64,000 nt of DNA, from assembly GCA_021413965.1 (NCBI GenBank), contig JAIOPI010000019.1, positions 85,005 through 149,004 on the forward strand, given 5' to 3'. Positions 39,994 to 48,944 of this stretch are shown piece by piece. The stretch is from Lentisphaerota bacterium (GTDB lineage: Bacteria > Verrucomicrobiota > Kiritimatiellia > UBA8416 > JAIOPI01). The position numbers and the translations under genes were made by a program. The notes under the pieces are model-generated. The model saw only the letters and a list, made by a program, of their open reading frames with translations. It searched no databases and was not told where the DNA came from. Position 1 is the stretch's first letter; every line of letters starts with the position of its first letter.

Positions 39994-41883
39994 TCAGGCA
40001 ACAGTGCGGCGGGCGATCATCACGGCCAAGATGGCGACGTCTGCGGGGTTCACGCCGGAGATGCGGGCCGCCTGGGCCAGGCTCTCGGGCCGCACGCGGG
40101 TCAGCTTCTCGCGGGCCTCGAAGCGCAGGGCTTTGATGGCGTGGTAGTCGAGGTCGAGTGGAATGCGGACATTCTCCGACTGGCGGGCTTTTGCGATTTG
40201 GCGCGTTTCGCGCTCGATGTAGCCCTCGTACTTTACCTGGATCTCGACTTGCCGGCGAACTTCAGCGTCGAGAGTCAGGTCGGCTCCGGCCATGGCGTCG
40301 TAACGTGTGTCGGGGCTTCGCAACTGGCGCGCCAACCGATCGTCGCCACCTGCCCGTCCAGCCAGCCGGTCCAGTTCCTGAGCGATATCCCGGGCAAATC
40401 GCTCCGTTTCCTCGACGAATTCCGGCTGGACGATGCCGATCTCCTTGGCCGCCTCCAACATGCGGAAGCGGGCATTGTCCTGTCTGAGGATCAGCCGCCG
40501 CTCGGCGCGCGACGTGAACATCCGATAGGGCTCGTCCACGCCCTTGGTCACGAGATCATCGATCAACACGCCGAGATAGGCATCGTTGCGGGAAAACGTG
40601 ATAGGCTTCCGCCCCAGCGCCTTGCGGGCGGCATTCATACCCGCAACAAAGCCCTGGGCAGCGGCTTCTTCGTACCCCGTGGTGCCGTTGATCTGGCCGG
40701 CAAAGAACAGATTTTCGACCAGCTTGGTCTCCAAGGTATGAAAAAGCTGAGTGGGATCTGAATAGTCGTACTCAATGGCGTAGGCCCAGGCAATGAACTG
40801 GGCGCGCTCGAACCCCGGGATGCTGTGGACGAGGCGCTCCTGCACGTCTTCCGGCAGGCTGTTGGAAATGCCGTTGGGATAGACGAGATCCGTGTGGCGC
40901 CCTTCCGGTTCGACAAAGACGTGGTGGGTGTCCTTTTCTGAGAATTTGACCACCTTATCCTCAATGGATGGACAGTAGCGCACGCCGGTGGCTTTGATGG
41001 CGCCTCCGTAAAGGGCGCTGCGCTTCAGGTTATCGCGGATGATATCGTGCGTGACCGCGGTCGTGTGCGTCAGATAGCACGGCATCTGGTCCGTTCCGGG
41101 TCTCCACGGTTGAAGGTGATCATGCGCTTGTTCCACGTGGAACATGGCGTCCTGCCCAGCCTTTTGTTCCACGTGGAACAGTCCATGATAGCGCCGCGCC
41201 CACCAAGAGAAGAACGGTGGCGGCACCTCGCCGGGTTGGATCTCCATCTTGGTGTAGTCCAGGCTGTCCTTGTGCAGGCGTGGCGGTGTGCCGGTCTTGA
41301 GCCGGCCCAATCGAAAGCCGAGATCGGTGAAGGACGCGCTCAACTGCTCGGCAGAAGGAATTCCGCCCCGGCCGCCCGGTGTGCAGTGATCTCCAATATG
41401 AATTCGCCCCTTGAGAAATGTTCCCGTGGTGACAACCACGGTCTTGCCCGTAATTTCAGCGCCGTCCTCCGTGGCGATGCCGCGCAGGCGCCCGCCCTCG
41501 ACCCAGAGTCGCCCCGCCGTCGCGTCAACAATCTCCAAATGGGGCGTGGTCGCGATGATGGCCTGCATCCGCCGCGGATAGGCGTGCTTGTCGCACTGGA
41601 CCCGCGTGGCCTGAACCGCCGGGCCGCGCCGGGTGTTCAGCGTCCGGAACTGAATGCCGGTGCAATCCGCGTTTCGGGCCATCTCGCCACCGAGGGCATC
41701 AATCTCGAAAACCAGGTGAGACTTGGCGATGCCACCCACGGCGGGATTGCATGGCATGGTGGCAAATCCGGCGCCAGGGATGGTCACCAGAGCCGTGTGC
41801 GCACCGGAGCGGGCCGCCGCCAGGGCGGCTTCACAGCCAGCGTGCCCCGCGCCGATCACGATGACATCAAAGGGGGTTTTCAT
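39994..41883 (-). CDS. mnmG: tRNA uridine-5-carboxymethylaminomethyl modification enzyme MnmG
   Basis: The 629-residue product is the FAD-dependent partner of MnmE in wobble-uridine modification. It has the FAD motif [100 protein letters not shown] and the C-terminal helical tRNA-binding domain. Near residues 233-252 it carries an extra segment with [17 protein letters not shown] that E. coli-type MnmG lacks; the two FHVEQ units are the translation of two parS-like sites. mnmE lies 157 bases upstream on the same strand. Confidence 0.96.
   Translation of the reverse strand: MKTPFDVIVIGAGHAGCEAALAAARSGAHTALVTIPGAGFATMPCNPAVGGIAKSHLVFEIDALGGEMARNADCTGIQFRTLNTRRGPAVQATRVQCDKHAYPRRMQAIIATTPHLEIVDATAGRLWVEGGRLRGIATEDGAEITGKTVVVTTGTFLKGRIHIGDHCTPGGRGGIPSAEQLSASFTDLGFRLGRLKTGTPPRLHKDSLDYTKMEIQPGEVPPPFFSWWARRYHGLFHVEQKAGQDAMFHVEQAHDHLQPWRPGTDQMPCYLTHTTAVTHDIIRDNLKRSALYGGAIKATGVRYCPSIEDKVVKFSEKDTHHVFVEPEGRHTDLVYPNGISNSLPEDVQERLVHSIPGFERAQFIAWAYAIEYDYSDPTQLFHTLETKLVENLFFAGQINGTTGYEEAAAQGFVAGMNAARKALGRKPITFSRNDAYLGVLIDDLVTKGVDEPYRMFTSRAERRLILRQDNARFRMLEAAKEIGIVQPEFVEETERFARDIAQELDRLAGRAGGDDRLARQLRSPDTRYDAMAGADLTLDAEVRRQVEIQVKYEGYIERETRQIAKARQSENVRIPLDLDYHAIKALRFEAREKLTRVRPESLAQAARISGVNPADVAILAVMIARRTVA
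41129..41144. other. parS-like centromere site 1 inside mnmG
   Basis: TGTTCCACGTGGAACA is a perfect 16-base palindrome identical to the form of parS reported in pseudomonads and within one symmetric base pair of the general TGTTTCACGTGAAACA consensus. ParB binds parS and spreads to segregate origin regions. Confidence 0.78.
41165..41180. other. parS-like centromere site 2 inside mnmG
   Basis: This is a second identical copy of TGTTCCACGTGGAACA, 36 bases centre to centre from the first. Two identical palindromes this close are very unlikely by chance. Confidence 0.78.
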
Positions 41884-42040
41884 TCAGAATGTGACGAGTT
41901 ATCAACCGGGCCGTTGACACCTACCAGAGCGGGATTCACGCGTCAATTCGGCTTCCCGGTCCATCCATGAACAGGTTATTAACAAGCAGACCGAATGGCG
42001 AGCCCGCTCGCGTTAATCGGAAGGATTCTTGCATCCACGG

Positions 42041-43429
42041 CTACTTGCCGATGCAGAAGCGGCTGAAGATGGCGTCCAGCAGTTCGGTCGAGTATTCCCG
42101 GCCGGTGATCTCGCCCAACGACTCCAGCACCGCGCGAAGATGCTCGGCGGCGAGCAAAGCCCCGTCGTTCCCCGGATCGCAAAGCGCCCCCTCCGCTTGA
42201 TCCAATTCCGCCAACGCACCCGTCAGCACCGCAAAATGCCGTTCTGAGATTACCGCGTGAGGGGGAACCCCCTCCCGAACACCAAGAACCCCAATTAGCG
42301 CCGTCTTGATGGCCGTGACGTCCGGATCCCTCAACAGGCTGGCGCGAACGACCTTCAGTCCACCGTCGATGGCCGATTCGGAAATCCGGGTACCCAGATC
42401 ACACTTGTTTACGATGACCAGACACCGGCTGGGATCGGCCGCAGCCAGACGGGCGGCATCCTCAGTCGTGAGCCCGCCGGCGGCATCGACCATATAGATG
42501 AAAACATCGGCCGTTCGGATGGCGTCTTCCGCGCGCCGGATGCCTTCACGCTCGACCCGGCAGTCCGCGTCGCGAAGTCCTGCCGTGTCGATCAGCCGGA
42601 TGGGAATTTCCGCCAGAATCAATTGCTCCTCTATGGTGTCGCGCGTCGTCCCCGGAATGTCGGTGACAATGGAGCGGTCTCGCTCCAGGAGTCGATTCAT
42701 CAGTGTGGACTTCCCGACATTCGGTTCGCCCGCAATGACCACGCGAGCACCCTCGCGCAAGAGGTGCCCCTCATGCCATGTCTGCACCAGGGACGTTACC
42801 TGTCCCCGCGCGGTCTGCAGGCGCGCAATCAGTCCACCTATGGTTGTGGGTGGGAGCTCGTCGTCTACAAAATCCATGGTGGCCTCAATGTCGGCCGAAA
42901 GATTTATCAAGCAATCGTAAAGTGCTTGTATAGAAGAGCTTAACGATCCACCTAACTGGTCGATGGCGACGGCTGCCGCCCGTTCGGACTGGGCGCCAAT
43001 CAAGTCCGCCACGGCCTCGGCCTGCAGCAGATCGATACGCCCGTTGAGGAAGGCGCGACGGGTAAACTCGCCGGGTTCGGCCGATCGCGCCCCGCATGCC
43101 AACACGGCACGCAGTATGCGGTGAGCCGCCACCCGGCCACCATGCCCCTGGATCTCGACGACATCTTCGCAGGTGTAACTATGTGGCGCACGGAACAGCA
43201 GGAGAATGACCTCGTCAACCGCCGCGTCGCCGGGCTCCAGTGGATTCTTCACGTGACCATATAGCATGGTACGGGGTGGCGCGTCCGAGGGTTTGGTCTT
43301 CGACGCCACCACGCGATCCGCGATAGCAAAGGCGTCTGGCCCGGACAACCGGATCACGGCAATGCCGGCCTCCCCGGGCGCCGTCGATATGGCCGCGATC
43401 GTGTCAGGGGCCAACATGCTCATCACCAT
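42041..43429 (-). CDS. mnmE: tRNA modification GTPase MnmE
   Basis: The product is about 462 residues. It has the N-terminal formyl-THF-binding domain (DTIAAISTAPGEAGIAVIRL, SYTCEDVVEIQGHGG, EFTRRAFLNGRIDLLQAEAV), an inserted G domain with Walker A GEPNVGKST, DIPGTTRD, DTAGLRD and NKCD, and the invariant C-terminal FCIGK. It forms the complex with MnmG that modifies U34 of several tRNAs. Starts at 43429, 43423 and 43417 are all possible; none has a clear ribosome-binding site. It lies before mnmG; no rsmG or parAB follow in this window. Confidence 0.96.
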   Translation of the reverse strand: MVMSMLAPDTIAAISTAPGEAGIAVIRLSGPDAFAIADRVVASKTKPSDAPPRTMLYGHVKNPLEPGDAAVDEVILLLFRAPHSYTCEDVVEIQGHGGRVAAHRILRAVLACGARSAEPGEFTRRAFLNGRIDLLQAEAVADLIGAQSERAAAVAIDQLGGSLSSSIQALYDCLINLSADIEATMDFVDDELPPTTIGGLIARLQTARGQVTSLVQTWHEGHLLREGARVVIAGEPNVGKSTLMNRLLERDRSIVTDIPGTTRDTIEEQLILAEIPIRLIDTAGLRDADCRVEREGIRRAEDAIRTADVFIYMVDAAGGLTTEDAARLAAADPSRCLVIVNKCDLGTRISESAIDGGLKVVRASLLRDPDVTAIKTALIGVLGVREGVPPHAVISERHFAVLTGALAELDQAEGALCDPGNDGALLAAEHLRAVLESLGEITGREYSTELLDAIFSRFCIGK

Positions 43430-43460
43430 GCGTAGGCCGCGCCGGCGCTTCACTCGCCGG

Positions 43461-43532
43461 CCCGGACCAGATCGTGCCGAGGCAAAGTCGACCCCCCGAC
43501 AACCCCGTGCGGCCCAATTCGGCGTATTTCAT
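43461..43532 (-). pseudogene. Remnant of an aldo/keto reductase N-terminus
   Basis: From ATG 43532 the frame reads MKYAELGRTGL-SGGRLCLGTIWSG. This matches the family opening MKYRxLGRTGLxVSxLCLGT, then loses similarity within 24 codons. No aldo/keto reductase core follows on either strand. It looks like a truncated gene left upstream of mnmE. Confidence 0.5.
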
Positions 43533-43710
43533 GGAAGCCCCCGTGCGTGAACTCGTTGGAAGCGCGCCATTGTAGCCGCCGGCGGCAATCCGGCAAAGCA
43601 ATACCCGCAGCGCGTCCGCAGGCGAACCTCGCTTGACGCGCGGTGCGGATGGCGAAACAATGCCATCGCGGCTTCACGAACGGGTTCGATGGAGCCACGA
43701 GGGCATTGTC

Positions 43711-44079
43711 ATGGCTGCCAACATTAAAGGGCTCGAAACCACCGCCAAGTTCCGCCACATCGGCGCCATCAAGCGGCACCTTTTCTTGTGTTGCGATCAG
43801 AAGAAGCCCAAGTGCTGCACCGAGGAAGCCGGGCTCGCGTCTTGGGAATTCCTGAAGGCGCGCCTGGATGAATTGGGGTTGACGGGTGCGGGCGGTGTTT
43901 ACCGCACGAAGGTGAACTGCTTTCGCATCTGCCACAGCGGTCCGATCGCCGTCGTGTATCCCGAGGGGACTTGGTATCACTCGTGCACGCCCGAGGTGCT
44001 TGAGCGCATCATTCAGGAACACCTCATCGGCGGCCAGCCCGTGAAGGAATTCATCTTCGCCGAGAAGAAGTTGGTGTAA
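43711..44079 (+). CDS. Thioredoxin-like [2Fe-2S] ferredoxin domain protein
   Basis: From ATG 43711 (GAGGG upstream) the product is 122 residues with [20 protein letters not shown] and [20 protein letters not shown], the cysteine pattern of NuoE-like thioredoxin-fold ferredoxins, and a C-terminal [20 protein letters not shown]. It is soluble and cytoplasmic and probably carries electrons. It stands alone on the plus strand. Confidence 0.88.
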   Translation: MAANIKGLETTAKFRHIGAIKRHLFLCCDQKKPKCCTEEAGLASWEFLKARLDELGLTGAGGVYRTKVNCFRICHSGPIAVVYPEGTWYHSCTPEVLERIIQEHLIGGQPVKEFIFAEKKLV

Positions 44080-44276
44080 CGGTCAATGGTGGCTCGCCCC
44101 GGGCCGAACGGATGCGCCCGCAGAGACACGGCGACAAGGCGCGATGATCTCTTCTGCCCGAACCGGTAGAGGCCGGCCCGGGCTGTTCTGTCCCGGTGGC
44201 GATTTCTTGCCGCGAAAAGGCACAAAAGGCCGCATTCAGTCTTCGTGGTGGCGATCGCGGCGGGGAGAACCTGCGG

Positions 44277-44975
44277 CTACCGCTTGCCGCTCTGTCCGTA
44301 GGTCGCCTGCGGGCCGTGCTTGCGCTGGTAGTGCTTGTCGAGGATGTGCGCGGGGATCGGCCCCAGGCCCGGTGCCAGCTGCAGGGTATCCAGTGCCATC
44401 TTCGCCACCGCTTCCAGCGCGACCGCGTTTTCCAGCGCCTTGCGTGGCGTGGGGCCCCAGGCAAAGGGCGCGTGGTGCGCCACCAGGACCCCCGGCATCG
44501 CCAGCGGATCGAGCCCCTCGAAGCGCTCGACAATGACGCGCCCCGTGTGGTGCTCGTAACTCTCCACCACCTCGGCCTCTGTCAGCGCGCGCGCCAGTGG
44601 CACCGTGCCGTAAAAATGATCGGCGTGCGTCGTGCCGAAACAGGGCAGCTCGCGTCCCGCCTGGCAGAATGCCGTCGCGTGCGGACTGTGCGTGTGCACG
44701 ATTCCGTAGACGCCGCGAAAATGCTTGTACAACAGGATATGGGTTGGCGTGTCGGAGGAGGGACGCAGCGAGCCCTCGACAACCCGGCCCTCCAGGTCCA
44801 CCACCACCAGGTTCTCGGGCTTCAGCTCCGCATACGGCACGCCGCTGGGCTTGATGACCACCAGCTTGCGCTCGGGGTTGAACCCGCTGACGTTGCCCCA
44901 GGTCAGCGTGACCAGCGCCTCCCGCTCGAGATCGCGGTTGGCATCACAGACTTCCTTCTTCAAGGCTTCAAGCAT
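44277..44975 (-). CDS. araD: L-ribulose-5-phosphate 4-epimerase
   Basis: The 232-residue product is a class II aldolase-type epimerase that converts L-ribulose 5-phosphate to D-xylulose 5-phosphate. It shows ALVTLTWGNVSGFNPERKLV, IKPSGVPYAEL, IVHTHSPHATAFCQAG, the zinc histidines (HTHSPH and TTHADHFYG) and VLVAHHAPFAWG. Length equals the usual 231 residues. GGAG is eight bases before ATG 44975, and it lies 72 bases after araB as last gene of the sugar operon. Confidence 0.93.
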   Translation of the reverse strand: MLEALKKEVCDANRDLEREALVTLTWGNVSGFNPERKLVVIKPSGVPYAELKPENLVVVDLEGRVVEGSLRPSSDTPTHILLYKHFRGVYGIVHTHSPHATAFCQAGRELPCFGTTHADHFYGTVPLARALTEAEVVESYEHHTGRVIVERFEGLDPLAMPGVLVAHHAPFAWGPTPRKALENAVALEAVAKMALDTLQLAPGLGPIPAHILDKHYQRKHGPQATYGQSGKR

Positions 44976-45047
44976 ATGCGCGTTCTCCCCGCTCCTGAAC
45001 GGTTTGCGTCGCGTCGAACCGGCCGGCCATCTCCGCCGTTCATCGCG

Positions 45048-46745
45048 CTAGCGCCGCTGCTTCTCGCGCAGCGCGATGAGCTGCTTCATCACCTGGTGCA
45101 GCTGCCCGGACCACTCGCGGGTGCCGAACGCGTCATGCAGGCGGCGATAGATCTGGTAGAGGTAGGTGTAGACTTCATGCCGCGCGGCGTCGGGCGTATA
45201 CACGAGGTCGCGCGTGCCGCAAAGCGCCTGCTGGGCATCGGCCACGGTGGCGAATCCCCCGGCCTCCGCGCCGGCCGCGACGGCGCCGAACAGCGCCGCA
45301 CCGAGCGCGCAGGTTTGATCGCTGCGCGACACCTTCATGGGGCGCCCGGTGATGTCAGCGTAAATCTGCATGAGCAGGGGTTGCTTCACGGCCAGCCCGC
45401 CGCAGTTCACGATTTCCTTCACGGGCACGCCGAACTCCTCGATGCGCCGGATAATCGTCAGCGCGCCGAACGCGGTGGCCTCGATCAGCGCCCGGTAGAT
45501 TTCGTGCGCCTCCGTGTGCAGCGTCTGCCCGATCAGCAGCCCGCTCAGGCGTACGTCGACGAGGATGGTGCGGTTGCCGTTGTTCCAGTCGAGCGCCATC
45601 AGCCCGTGCGCGCCGGGTTCCTGGGCCGCCGCGGCCGCCGCGAGCTTCTCAAACTTCTCGTCCAGCGTGCGCCCGTAGCTGTCCGGCACGAGGTGGTTGA
45701 CGAACCAGAGGAAAATGTCGCCCACGGCGGATTGTCCGGCCTCGATGCCGTAGGACCCGGGCAGGACGGATCCGTCGACGATGCCGCACACGCCGGGAAT
45801 ATCCGCCAGCTTCTCCGTGTTCGGCCGGACCATCATGTCGCATGTGCTGGTGCCGAGGATCTTGACCAGCGTGCCTTCGCGAATGCCCGCGCCCACGGCG
45901 CCCATGTGCGCGTCGAAGGCGCCCGCGGCGATGGCGATGCCAGGGGTGAGCCCCAGTTTCGCGGCCCACGCTGGACACAGCCGTCCCGCCAGCCGGTCCG
46001 CCGGCACGGCTTCGTCAAAGAGCCGCTCGCGCAGGCTCGCCAGCTCGGGGGCGAGCTTGCCGAGAAAGTCTGCATCCGGGAGCCCGCCCCACTCGCGGCA
46101 GTACATGGCCTTGTGCCCGGCGGCGCAGACGCTGCGCACCAGCGCCTCCGGACGCGTGTTGCCCGCCAGCAGCGCCGGAATGTAATCGCAGTGCTCCACG
46201 AAGCTGTGCGCCGCCGCAAACACGCGCGGGGCCACGGCGTGCAGGTGCAGAATCTTGCTCCAGAACCATTCCGACGAATAGGTGCCGCCGCACTTGGCCA
46301 GATACTGGGGCCGCTCCTTGGCCGCCAGTGCCGTGATGCGCGCCGCTTCCTCATGCCCCGTGTGGTCCTTCCACAGCCAGGCCATGGCGTTCAAGTCGCC
46401 CTTGAATTCCGGCAGCAGGGCGAGCGGCGTGCCCTCCCGGTTGACGGGGATCGGCGTGCTGCCCGTCGTGTCCACGCCGATGCCGATGATGGCGGACGGC
46501 GCGAAGGTTTTGTCCGCGGCGCGGGCCTTGCCGATGGCTCCAGCGACCACCGCCACGATGCCGTCGAGATAGTCCTGCGGATGCTGGCGTGCGACGTTGG
46601 GATCCTTGGAATCCAGCAGGATGCCTGCTTCGCCCGACGGGTAGTTGAACACGTGCCCGGCCAACTCGCGGCCATTGGCAAGGTCCACAATCAACCCGCG
46701 CACGGAATTTGTTCCGAAATCCAACCCGAGGGCGTATCTGCTCAT
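45048..46745 (-). CDS. araB: Ribulokinase
   Basis: The 565-residue FGGY-type kinase phosphorylates ribulose. It has ALGLDFGTNSVRGLIVDLAN, TGSTPIPVNREGTPLALLPE, AGAFDAHMGAVGAGIREGTL, KILGTSTCDMMV and IVNCGGLAVKQPLLMQIYAD, typical of AraB, at the usual length (566 in E. coli). It is directly upstream of araD. No arabinose isomerase gene is present in the window. Confidence 0.93.
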   Translation of the reverse strand: MSRYALGLDFGTNSVRGLIVDLANGRELAGHVFNYPSGEAGILLDSKDPNVARQHPQDYLDGIVAVVAGAIGKARAADKTFAPSAIIGIGVDTTGSTPIPVNREGTPLALLPEFKGDLNAMAWLWKDHTGHEEAARITALAAKERPQYLAKCGGTYSSEWFWSKILHLHAVAPRVFAAAHSFVEHCDYIPALLAGNTRPEALVRSVCAAGHKAMYCREWGGLPDADFLGKLAPELASLRERLFDEAVPADRLAGRLCPAWAAKLGLTPGIAIAAGAFDAHMGAVGAGIREGTLVKILGTSTCDMMVRPNTEKLADIPGVCGIVDGSVLPGSYGIEAGQSAVGDIFLWFVNHLVPDSYGRTLDEKFEKLAAAAAAQEPGAHGLMALDWNNGNRTILVDVRLSGLLIGQTLHTEAHEIYRALIEATAFGALTIIRRIEEFGVPVKEIVNCGGLAVKQPLLMQIYADITGRPMKVSRSDQTCALGAALFGAVAAGAEAGGFATVADAQQALCGTRDLVYTPDAARHEVYTYLYQIYRRLHDAFGTREWSGQLHQVMKQLIALREKQRR

Positions 46746-46854
46746 GACCTGATCCCCTGTGACGCTTCAGGCCGGCGACATGCCAGGCCCGCCCAAATCT
46801 AAGCGGGCGGCGGAAGGATGTCCAGAATCGAGCGGCGGTACGTCAGAGCGCGAA

Positions 46855-46950
46855 GGGTCACCACGAAGACACGAAGAGCACGAAGCGAAGCACCAAGGCT
46901 TCTGCTTGGTGTCCAACGTCGTGCGCTCGGGCCTTCGTGGTTTCTCCGCG
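46855..46950. repeat. ACCACGAAG-type dispersed inverted repeat element
   Basis: accacgaagacacgaagagc (from 46860) and cttcgtggt (46933-46941) are inverted ends around an inner hairpin caccaag/cttggtg (46891-46897, 46905-46911). Elements with CACGAAG runs between genes are common in planctomycetes and verrucomicrobia. It occupies the gap upstream of araB. Confidence 0.55.
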
Positions 46951-46957
46951 ATCCCGT

Positions 46958-48853
46958 TCAGCCGCCGAGTGTCGGCCGGTACCAGCCGATTTCGGCGTCG
47001 CGCCAGTGCTTCAGCATGATCTGCACCTTGAGGCGCAGGTGCTTGAGCACGTTGGGGCCGAGCACGAGAGAGCCCTCGCGCGCTTCATCCGGCGCCGTCA
47101 TCAGGATCGGCTCCGGACAGGATTCCAGGATCTTGATCAGGGCGTTGACGTTGTCGAGCTCCCAGCGCAGGGCGCGGTGCATGAAGAACAGCCCCGCGGA
47201 GCCGCCATTGCCGATGGGCAGGTCCGGCCGCTCCGGCTTGGTCGAGCCCATCACCTCGCCGCGCGCCGTGAGCTGCGCGAGTTGCTGGTCGCGCAGGCGG
47301 ATCAGCGTACCGACCTGCACGAAGTGGCGTGTCGTCAGGAACATGCTGCGGCGCACGAGCACGCGATAGTGATCGAGCAGCAGCGCCTTCCTGGCCTCCG
47401 GCTGTTCAGCCTTCTCGGACGCCGCCTTCAGGATTCCCGCCGCTTCGGCCAGCGTGCCGTCGATCTGGTCGATGCCCAGCGCAATGCGCGTGGCGTCCCA
47501 CCAGTTGTCCGGGTCCCGGATGCCGCAGGGGTTGCAGTAATCCAGGTAAGAGTCCGGCTCCGATTCTCGAGACTGGTACACCGGCTTCGTCCAGTAGGCC
47601 TTCTCGTCCTCGGTCAGCAATTCCTGGTGCGCCACGAGTGGGCGCGTGAGCCAGCGGAACATGACCGGGCCGCCGAACGCGTCCGCGCAGGAGGCGCCGG
47701 CGATGATGTCGGCGCGCTCGAGCGTCTGCCAGGCCGCCACCACGTCGTCGGCCACATTGGCCCCATAGAGCTCCGCGGCCAGCGCCATCAGCGCCTGCAC
47801 CTTGTCGAGTGGCGTCTTGGCGGGCGGGAGTTTCAGGGCGATCTTCAAGGCGGCGAAGTAATCGGTGGAACTGCCGCCGGTGTGCCAGCGGGCCACCCGT
47901 CCCGAGTTGATCGCGCTGGCGGCGCCAAGGACATCCTGGGGGCAGGGATAGCTCGCGATGTAGCTGTCCATGTTGACGTTGCCGCCCGCGCTCCACACGC
48001 CGGCATTCGCCAGCGAGCACTCGCGCACCTTCTCGGCGTCGTCGGACGGCAGCGTGCCGTTGATGCCAATGCCGGGGCGCATGCTGCGCGCGACGAGCTT
48101 CTTCTCGTCCGGGGAGAACCAGTTATCGATGAACACGCGGGGATCGTCCGCGCCGCCATCCATGGCGCCCGCGCGGATGAGTTCGAGGAAGCCCTCCACC
48201 ATGTGCCCCATGTCCCGCCCCTCGAAACCGGTCGGGCCGTTGGGGTTGACGTACAGTTTCTGCGACCAGATGAATCCGGCGCCGGAATCGTTGGTGGCCA
48301 GCGAGAACGTGTCGATCAGCGGGCAGGCACGCACGATGCGCTCGACGCCAGCCCGGTAGGCCTCGCGCACCCCGGGATGTTCGGTGTTCGGCGCGAAGAA
48401 CATGCCGATGGACCGCAGGCTGTTGTCGCAGCGGGCGCCGCGCCATTCGGGGTGCTTCGCGTACACGCGCTCGGACAGCCAGTGCGGTTCGCAGCCGAAA
48501 TAGGCGGCGCGCAGCCCGAGCTTCGCGCAGATGGCGTGCTTGCGCTTCATCCAGTCGAACTGGCGGCGGACAAACGCCTGGTCAAAGCCGTCTTCCAGCC
48601 CCGGCGGCGTGACGTGCTTGAAGATGGACGGCAGCACGAGCGACCACTCGGTCCAGGGGCTGTTCGCTTCGTCGCCCCGGCTGTCCGTGCGATCGCGCAA
48701 CTGCGAGATGTAGAGATGCGTGAACCCCGCGTCCTTCGCAGCGCGCCCGAGTTCCTCGAAGTGTTTGAGATCGTGCGTGCGCGGCGCGAAAATCAGTTGC
48801 TGGTATGGGCGGGCGGGAGGGAGGGATCGTTTCGTCTGTGTCTTGGTCTTCAT
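46958..48853 (-). CDS. Paralogue 1 of a ~620-residue unknown family, possible TIM-barrel glycosidase
   Basis: From ATG 48853 (AAGGAG upstream; ATG 48880 is an alternative) the product is 631 residues. It shares with its two neighbours LKLSTY-like spacing: L-K-x-[FY]-E at the start, GFTHLYISQLRDRTD, SIFKHVTPPGLE, KHPEWRGARCDNSLR, the NDSGAGFIW-x3-LYVNPNG box and the C-terminal HWRDAEIGWYRPTLGG. Alternating strands and helices with conserved acidic boxes in the first half look like a TIM barrel, and the operon suggests sugar chemistry. I do not recognise a named family. Confidence 0.65.
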   Translation of the reverse strand: MKTKTQTKRSLPPARPYQQLIFAPRTHDLKHFEELGRAAKDAGFTHLYISQLRDRTDSRGDEANSPWTEWSLVLPSIFKHVTPPGLEDGFDQAFVRRQFDWMKRKHAICAKLGLRAAYFGCEPHWLSERVYAKHPEWRGARCDNSLRSIGMFFAPNTEHPGVREAYRAGVERIVRACPLIDTFSLATNDSGAGFIWSQKLYVNPNGPTGFEGRDMGHMVEGFLELIRAGAMDGGADDPRVFIDNWFSPDEKKLVARSMRPGIGINGTLPSDDAEKVRECSLANAGVWSAGGNVNMDSYIASYPCPQDVLGAASAINSGRVARWHTGGSSTDYFAALKIALKLPPAKTPLDKVQALMALAAELYGANVADDVVAAWQTLERADIIAGASCADAFGGPVMFRWLTRPLVAHQELLTEDEKAYWTKPVYQSRESEPDSYLDYCNPCGIRDPDNWWDATRIALGIDQIDGTLAEAAGILKAASEKAEQPEARKALLLDHYRVLVRRSMFLTTRHFVQVGTLIRLRDQQLAQLTARGEVMGSTKPERPDLPIGNGGSAGLFFMHRALRWELDNVNALIKILESCPEPILMTAPDEAREGSLVLGPNVLKHLRLKVQIMLKHWRDAEIGWYRPTLGG

Positions 48854-48944
48854 GGTATGTTTCTGCTCCTTGATGCTCATTCACCCACCCCGCCGCGGCC
48901 CCACCGCAAATCCGAAATCCACCATCCCACATCGGCAATACGCC

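Noticed and set aside
41884..42040. Possible replication origin between mnmE and mnmG
   Set aside because: TTATCAACC and TTATTAACA are only weak DnaA-box matches and there is no AT-rich unwinding region or dnaA gene; the parS sites are a better indicator of proximity.
44196..46802. 868-codon plus-strand frame
   Set aside because: Antisense to araD and araB, which are full length with all motifs.
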